A stretch of DNA of 64,000 bases from Rutpela maculata. Its lineage: Eukaryota; Arthropoda; Insecta; Coleoptera; Cerambycidae. Every line of letters starts with the position of its first letter. The stretch's first letter is position 1. Positions 57,660 to 64,000 of the stretch are shown piece by piece. The notes below the pieces were generated by a model. The model saw nothing but the letters and a program-made list of their open reading frames with translations, was not told the origin of the DNA and ran no database searches. The position numbers and the translations under genes are program-made. The stretch is from positions 261,338,317-261,402,316 of the forward strand of contig OW386285.2 in assembly GCA_936432065.2 (NCBI GenBank), given 5' to 3'.

Positions 57660-60391
57660 AATGAATAGAATATAGTGAATAGGACACATTTAAGCAAAAA
57701 AATTTATGGATGAACCATAAATTGTTAAGGAAAAAAATGAGAAAGTTACGGGACCGAGGAGTGAAAAGGGGTGCTGGGTGGGGTAACTGTGGATTGTAAG
57801 TAATAAAGTAATGTAAATAAAAGTAAATAATAGTATAAGAGGTGTTGGAGTTGCCTTTTAATTTGTAATGCTTGTCTGTATTAAAAAAAACCTTACCTAA
57901 CCAAAAATAACCAAACCTAACCAAAGCGACAGAAATGAATCGAAATAGTACAAAAAAACCTAGAGTAGCTAAACGTAATCATAATATAAGAAAGTTAAGA
58001 TTAAATATGAACGGGTGCAAAGAATTATCGCAATAATGCGCGCATAGTAATCATTTGAAGATTTAAAACGTTTGCTGGATCAAAATTAAAAATACCATAC
58101 TAGCGATTTATGCAAAATTATTTAGGACAAGGATAATCAGAAAAAACTCCATAAAAATGACAAATCGGAAATATGATCGTTTCAAATTTGAGGCCAAACG
58201 ACATTGCCACACACCCTGAGCGTATCTCACATACCCAGTGCCATAAAACATTAATTGTTATACGAATAGAAATGCGCATCTGTGAAAAAAAGGAACTCTC
58301 TAAAACAGAATATCGTTTCCGACACTATCTGCAATGAAACATGTGACCTAAAAAAAAGTATTTTTTTGTCATGTATCATGCAGTTGTAAAAAAATATTAT
58401 TACCTAAAACAGCACCTGCAATATCTCCGACAATTTGGTTTTTTGCATCGCAAATTTCGTCGTATTAAAGCAGCCCCCTGCAGTATTTGTAAGAAGTTAT
58501 CATCGTCATTAGAAATAATTCTGATAACGTCCATCAAATTAGTTACAGTATCCATGGTATCGTTTAAGAATAGCAAAAATACAGTAAGTCTACAATAAGT
58601 GAACTGAACGTAACAAAAGTTATATGTTATTCCCCGAAGCATGCCAAGTGACGAAAATAACTGAAAAAGTCCGAAGACGTTCATTCTTGCCAAGGACATA
58701 ACATTTTCAATATGGAAACCGCACCAAACACTCAAAAATTGTAAATAAATTAATTGCTTTAAATCCTTTTATTGTTAGTTTCTAGTTACAATCTATACTT
58801 AAATCAATTGGTATATACATATTAAACATATTTGTGCAAAAAACAGTTGTGAAAACAAGTGATCTAAAAGATACTTAAAGTGCACCAGAGCCGAATGGTG
58901 TAAAAAAGCAAAAAAAAAAACAAAAACAGGCAGGTATGTTTTTCTTCTGGATTTCTTCTGGACGTTTCACAATCAATGTCAGTTTTTTATAACCTATATG
59001 ATAATACAAAAATTTCAATTCCAAAAAGACTGATTCACACCACTTAATATTAGTGAAAACTGGATTACTTGATTTTTCAAGTGTACGGGATTTTATTGCA
59101 GAAGTGTACTACCGGTCTCACCTCGAAAATTAATTTATCAATCTACGTGTTCCAATCCTTGATGCGTTTTTCGCCCTAATTATGAACTCATCAACAGGAC
59201 ATAAAACCACTCTCAAAACATTTTAATCACGAATTAAAAAAGTTTAAATTAGATTTTCATTTTTGATTGAAGATTTGTAAATAAATTAATTTGAGTGTTT
59301 CCTAATTTCTAGCAAGTAGGCTTTCAAAAGAATGCAAAGATTTAAAATTAATATTTTTATCTTTAGATTGTTCATACATTACCCTTTTGCTGTTTAGGAA
59401 ATGCCATAAAAAATATATTTTACTAGTCAGGAAAGTAAATAAAACTTAATTTACATTATGCGTAAACATGTATAATATACTGTCGTTCGGCTAAAGAAAA
59501 AACACAATTTTCAAATAGCCATTCAATACACAAACTAAAAGAGCAATTTAAGCTGTCTGGGCTTAAAAAAATTATTTCCTTCCTAAGTTTTGTAAGAATT
59601 GCTGACGTAATGTGTAAGTTAGGACAGCGTTGGGGAATTGAAATATTGAAACAATTTATGTGAAATCAAAACTGAGGACACGGGGATAATATTTGTCCAT
59701 TAGGCACTTGACCCAACTTTTTATCTGAGTACTTTCGTTATAGAATATTCAATCAAGCGTTTCTTTCCTTTTATATATTTGAATTGGATTGTAACTGGAT
59801 AAGTGTGGAATTTACTTGAAATTATACCATTAATATTAAATATTTGTGTGATTAGGTAGAATCTTGATCGTAGGCAATCAATATTCGTGTTTTATTTCAG
59901 CTTGAAATATAATAAATTAATAAACAAAATGTTTGGTGTAACATGTTCCCTCTTGTTTTATTTACTGATTGCTTAATAAAAGTCAGTGACATTTTTTACC
60001 AGTCACAATTTCAAGGTAATAAATATGGATTTAATTATTCTTGTATTATATTGCCGTTTTAGGTTTAACTAAAAACAATGCAATTTTTTTCATGTATACT
60101 GATCTTTTAAACATGAGGATATTCTATACTGGTAAAAGTTGCAATCGGACGTGGCAGGCTGTCAATATTTATTTAATTCACATTTTGTTCAAATACGACA
60201 AAAATCACTTTTATGTGACTCCAGTAAGACAGAACAATATCAATATCTTTTTATTTTTATTTTCCAAGGCGTTCGTCAACTCCCATTTGTTTTGTAATAG
60301 TGTTATTAAACATAAATAATTTAAATTTGAAAGTAAAATTGCTATGTGATCTAATCTATATAAAGTTTGTTGGGACCTAAGAGGCACACTA
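57660..60391. other. Unassigned 2.7-kb AT-rich stretch
   Basis: A minus ORF at 58400-58735 (with NLMDVIRIISNDDDNFLQIL) may be a remnant of a transposase N-terminus but has no diagnostic motif. Nothing else is recognised. Confidence 0.35.
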
Positions 60392-60787
60392 GGTGGCCCA
60401 TCTTTTTCGAAATCGAAATTTTTTATTTCTCACCCCTGCAAATGGTTCCATTTGAAGAAAAAACAGTCCCCTCAAAATATTATTGAGGCAAATTGAAGGC
60501 AAGGGGTACCGCAGAATGCATTATTATGCAATAATAAAAGTAAATGGAATTATTTACATTCTTTGGTTGATGCATTGTTTTTTTTTTTAATCAGCAACAT
60601 TTATCTTTAGAATGACTAATCAAGTCATACAAATATCAAAGACATTATCTGTTGTGACTATGACATGTGTCACACTACTGTAAATTCGTAGTCTAAGAAA
60701 ACTAGACCAGAAGTTTTGAAATAAAACTCTCGTTTTATCTTTGTGTATTTTATTATGAAACGTTTTTTTCATACATAGTACCAAATA

Positions 60788-63197
60788 TTATCCTAAATCT
60801 ACAAGACATATAGTAATAAAAACAATATTTTTTGCAAAAGCATGCGACAGGGTTTCTTTTTTTACATTTGGAAACTGTGATTTATAATCATTTACAACTT
60901 GGAGTAAAAACTGTTTTTGGTCTTCATTTTTTGTTAAAATGTCATTATAGTCAGTAATAAGTTTGATTCCTCTCTCAGCGGCATCATTTACAACTTTAAT
61001 TTTGTTTACAATATTGAAACATCGGGTATAACTTTCATTTTCCCTCCATGTCGTTGGATCATTTTCCAAAAATTCCATAGACAAACCTAATTTTTGAAAA
61101 AACTGTTTAGTGTTCTCGCGTATGAAGTCCTGAATTTCCTTGTTTTCAACGTCAGTAATGTTACTAATCATAAGTCGTTTAATGCCCTCTTGATTTGGTG
61201 CTTTCCTATTCAAAGCTTTAACCATTTCTCTTTTAGTGGTAACTGAAATATCGTCATCAAAGAAAGATAAGCCAACATTTACTGAATTAAGGTACCACAA
61301 ATGGTTCACTATTTTCCTACTTGCGGCTTGAGATATTTCTTTGTCAATATTTTGATAATTAATGAGTTCTCTACAAAAGTCTAAGTCATGAAGCGGTGCT
61401 TTACTAGCAAATGACGCTGTAAACTAGGCCTTTACATAAACCTTTACAATAAAGAGACATATATCTTCAATACCTATTTTTCTTTTTTAGTTAGTTGGAA
61501 CTGATCTTGGAAAAAAAATATTTTTAGACAGTAAATGGCTTTGGCCATCCAACGTGCGTGATGAAATGCCCCTGGTTGGTAGAATGTCGTGTGAGAGGGC
61601 TCTTCTTCAACAAAAAGTTTAGAAAGCATTAAAAATTCTTTATAATCATCACGAGGCTCTTGCAAACTTAAAGCTGCATTTAGAAACTTTACAATTTCGG
61701 CTTTAACTGGTTGTAAAATGTGTTTAATTTTTGATACCTGAAATCCAGTTTTTAGTTTATTTTGATCTATTTTAGGCCAAAATTCCCTAAAACGTTTAAA
61801 TAGTGGCACATTTGGACCAGATGAGGAAGGCATTTTTGTGTCAAACACACTTCTCAAAACCACTTCAAAAATATGATGTCTACAAGGAAAATATAGAATA
61901 TCTCTTTCTAATTTTTGTTGCGATAGTGTGGCTGCTCCATTTATATAACCCATATTTGATGCTGTTGTATCACAACACAAAGCTATTACCTTTTCGTCCA
62001 AATTCCATTCACAAAGCACATCATAAACTACTTCAGTCTGTTCTCTTCCAGTTGAATTGGGCAAAGCTGGTACTCCAAGTAGTTGTTCAATATCTCTACT
62101 AGTAACTAAGATAGCAAGTCTATCGATATTTCCCATTCCAGTGAGAGAAGGTAAAAGTTTTCCATCCCAATGGATGACTGGGGCCGGCAATTCAGAATTA
62201 CCGAAGGCAGTTTTTAATATTCCAGCTCTTTCTTCGCGGATGCGTTGTCTAGAGCGCTGAAGTGTGGTTCTGCTGATGGACAAAGATGTGGTGTCATGTC
62301 CTAGTGCTTCTGCTACTGCCGTCAAAATATGGACTCCATACCTGTCGCTTATTTTGCAAGCATCAAATGCAGCGGCTATTTTTGGTGTGATGATGTTACA
62401 TGTTCCATACAATCTCCGCTTTTTTGGCTGTGACGGGCCAGGCTGGTCTTGTAACAACTCTTCTTGGGCTTCGATTATTTCATCTTCATTTTCGTTGGAG
62501 TCGGCTGAATTACTACTTGATGATGGACAGGTGACTGTTTCTCTAATCTAGCTTTTTCTTGTTGACTTCGTTGCATTCGTTCGGATAATTTCTGTAATTT
62601 CTCCTCAGCTGATTTTTCTTGAGAAGCAAGTTGGTAATCAATACCATGCATAAATCCAGGACGTCCCTTTTTTCTTTGGTTAATTAAAAACTGCTTATCT
62701 TCATCTATTTTCATCAACTCCAATGCATTTGCATGAGAAATGTCAAAGAGATCGTCCAATTTTTCCACGAAATTTTTTTCTTTACTCCCGCACTGGCCCT
62801 TTTAGCCGATTTTTGTAAGTTCCTCCACTCTGCATAAAGTTCATCTACAATGAAAATCCTGACGTGTCGGAATGCGAGCTTTATCCCAAAAAACTGGCAC
62901 CTCTTTTATTGTTAATTTAGCATTTTCATGTACACTTAGCTTCACTTCACGAATATTATAAAAGAGCACTTGTAATACTTGTCTATTAGACGGCAATTTA
63001 TTGCCAATGATTTGTGACGAATAGTGTCCAACTAAGTAAATGAAAGTATCCTTTCGTAAGGATCTAACATCAGCCATCGTTAAATGTTTTTTCAAAAAGG
63101 AACGTATGCTAGAACTTATTAATGTCACCACTGTAAAACACAATTGCAAACTGACATAAAAACCTACCGTAGGTGCATTATATTTCCAAACTTCCAA
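60788..63197 (-). pseudogene. DDE/RNase H-like transposase-type protein, multiply frameshifted
   Basis: Pieces in order on the minus strand. 62841-63197: LPSNRQVLQVLFYNIREVKL ... VFWDKARIPTRQDF. A short shifted piece: IVDELYAEWRNLQKSAKR. 62475-62768: EKLDDLFDISHANALELMKI ... GRPGFMHGIDYQL. 61474-62457: HWDGKLLPSL (D98), ALCCDTTASNMG (D163), FPCRHHIFEVVL, PGAFHHARWMAKAIYCLKIF. 61310-61473: EDICLFIVKVYVKA, stop, FTAS. 60788-61309: HLWYLNSVNVGLSFFDDDIS ... VVNDAAERGIKLITDYNDIL, TKNEDQKQFLLQVV. Frameshifts lie near 62860, 62780, 62540 and 61480. A Trp-to-TAG change is at 61424-61426. Similar uncharacterised proteins are abundant in insect genomes; the two Asp motifs suggest an RNase H-like transposase. 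Confidence 0.75.
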
Positions 63198-63287
63198 AAC
63201 AAATAATTTCTAGGAAATAATTACACCAATAAAACATTATGAGAAAAGAGGTAGATATTTGTATTTTAAGTAAAATTTAAGTGTATT

Positions 63288-63387
63288 ACCGTAATAAAAT
63301 CTTATCCACAAATTTCTACCTGAATGCGACACGGGTTACCGTAATAAAATCTTATCTACAAATTTCTACCTGAATGCGGCACGGGTT
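63288..63387. repeat. 50-bp direct tandem duplication near the right TIR
   Basis: ACCGTAATAAAATCTTATCC at 63288 recurs at 63338. The 50-bp units differ at two positions. They lie between the transposase-type gene and the right terminus, a possible sub-terminal transposase-binding repeat. Confidence 0.9.
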
Positions 63388-63502
63388 ACCGTTCACCGAA
63401 TTATCTGAAACTTTGACATAAATTATTCCTAGTATATTTTCGTGGGGTGAGACTTAAAAAATACGCAAAAAAAATTCACCCCCTATAGAGATGGGCCACC
63501 TA

Positions 63503-64000
63503 TGTTGCAGTTTGGATAACCTGTATATCTTCGTATTTTTGTATGTTTAATAAATAATTTTGTTCAGAAATTATAGCAAAACATAATTTATGCAAAACAT
63601 GGTAGTTCATAAGCATCTGACTATTACAATATATAGCAAATAAGGCTCGATTTCAGTAAAAAGTATTCTGCCATGCAATTTCACATACGTTCCAAATTTG
63701 ATATAAAGAATTTAATCATTTCATAATAGTCTTGCTGAAGATACCTTATTAAAGTTTTTAAGGACAACTAATGCATGACCTAATCTGCGAAAAGTTCGTT
63801 CTAACCGTTGAGACACACTGCTGTATTGGAATTTCCATATATCCATCTTTCTATTTTTGTGTGCTTTATAACGTTTTGCTTCAAATTCATGATGAAACAT
63901 AGTTTCAGATTCAGAGTATAAAAGAGGAGCTGGCTAATTGGCATTGACTATAGCTGACCCAGTGGATCCATGTGGCGCACCTGTTCTACTTAGAGCTCGT
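63503..64000. other. Unassigned stretch with a TATA-box-like motif
   Basis: TATAAAAG at 63917-63924 is followed by less AT-rich sequence to the window edge. It could be a retroelement or gene promoter, but the downstream part lies outside the window. Confidence 0.3.

Larger units (their letters stand above)
60392..63500 (-). mobile_element. 3.1-kb TIR element with TA target duplication and DDE-type gene
   Basis: GGTGGCCCATCT at 60392-60403 is exactly reversed at AGATGGGCCACC (63489-63500), flanked by TA on both sides (60390-60391 and 63501-63502). Imperfect similarity continues inward (aattttttatttctcacccc against ggggtgagacttaaaaaat). A single broken gene fills most of the interior on the minus strand. 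The superfamily is not determined. Confidence 0.75.

Noticed and set aside
57895..57925. TTACCTAACC/CCTAACC motifs resembling the insect telomere repeat
   Set aside because: Only a few irregular units are present, far too short for telomeric sequence.
58400..58735. 111-codon minus ORF as a PIF/Harbinger-like N-terminus
   Set aside because: Only a vague acidic-helical resemblance; no HTH or catalytic motif to support it.

Overview
This window looks like intergenic DNA from a large, AT-rich, transposon-dense arthropod genome. A beetle-like insect is my best guess, but no single-copy host gene is present to anchor a species. The content is CR1-like, RTE-like and Penelope-like retroelements, BEL/Pao and Gypsy-type LTR remains, a 5S-rRNA-derived SINE, P, hAT and Tc1-type DNA transposons, Helentron-like elements and many long fold-back (palindromic) elements. 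I found no convincing intact host gene, rRNA operon, CRISPR array or prokaryotic feature. Every recognisable coding stretch is a transposon gene or transposon-carried gene fragment, and nearly all are broken.

Layout. 1-9.7 kb: Helentron-like copies, a 5S SINE, LINE tails and three fold-backs (2668-4728, 5085-5566, 6405-6805). 10.2-14.4 kb: an element bounded by ~70-bp inverted termini that holds a 108-bp minisatellite, a two-layer fold-back and two Helentron-like copies. 14.5-18.2 kb: LINE reverse transcriptase remains, a gene fragment of an uncharacterised nuclease-like family, and another Helentron-like copy. 19.1-28.8 kb: a giant imperfect palindrome whose arms and centre are filled with further insertions, each detectable because the opposite arm lacks it. 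30-34.6 kb: Penelope pieces, two 5S SINEs with target-site duplications, and a hAT element with a perfect 8-bp duplication. 37.7-42.3 kb: a fold-back carrying a gene fragment, then a fold-back with a solo LTR in one arm. 42.6-46.8 kb: a nearly complete CR1-like LINE on the minus strand. 47.8-57.7 kb: more gene fragments, a short P-like element with a THAP exon, a 2.4-kb fold-back with a gene fragment in its loop, a BEL/Pao remnant and a Tc1-type remnant. 60.4-63.5 kb: a 3.1-kb TIR element carrying a broken DDE/RNase H-like transposase-type gene.

The most interesting pattern is that four loci (16.9, 38.6, 47.8 and 53.5 kb) carry pieces of one protein family. It has PIN/FEN1-like acidic motifs, an SSFAxKGK motif, a PP-(x)n-W-(x)n-GW module and sometimes a Cys-rich tail. 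Two of these pieces sit in the loops or arms of unrelated fold-back elements. The second pattern is that fold-backs sit repeatedly near the centres of other fold-backs. All family names come from reading motifs by eye; no database search was possible.
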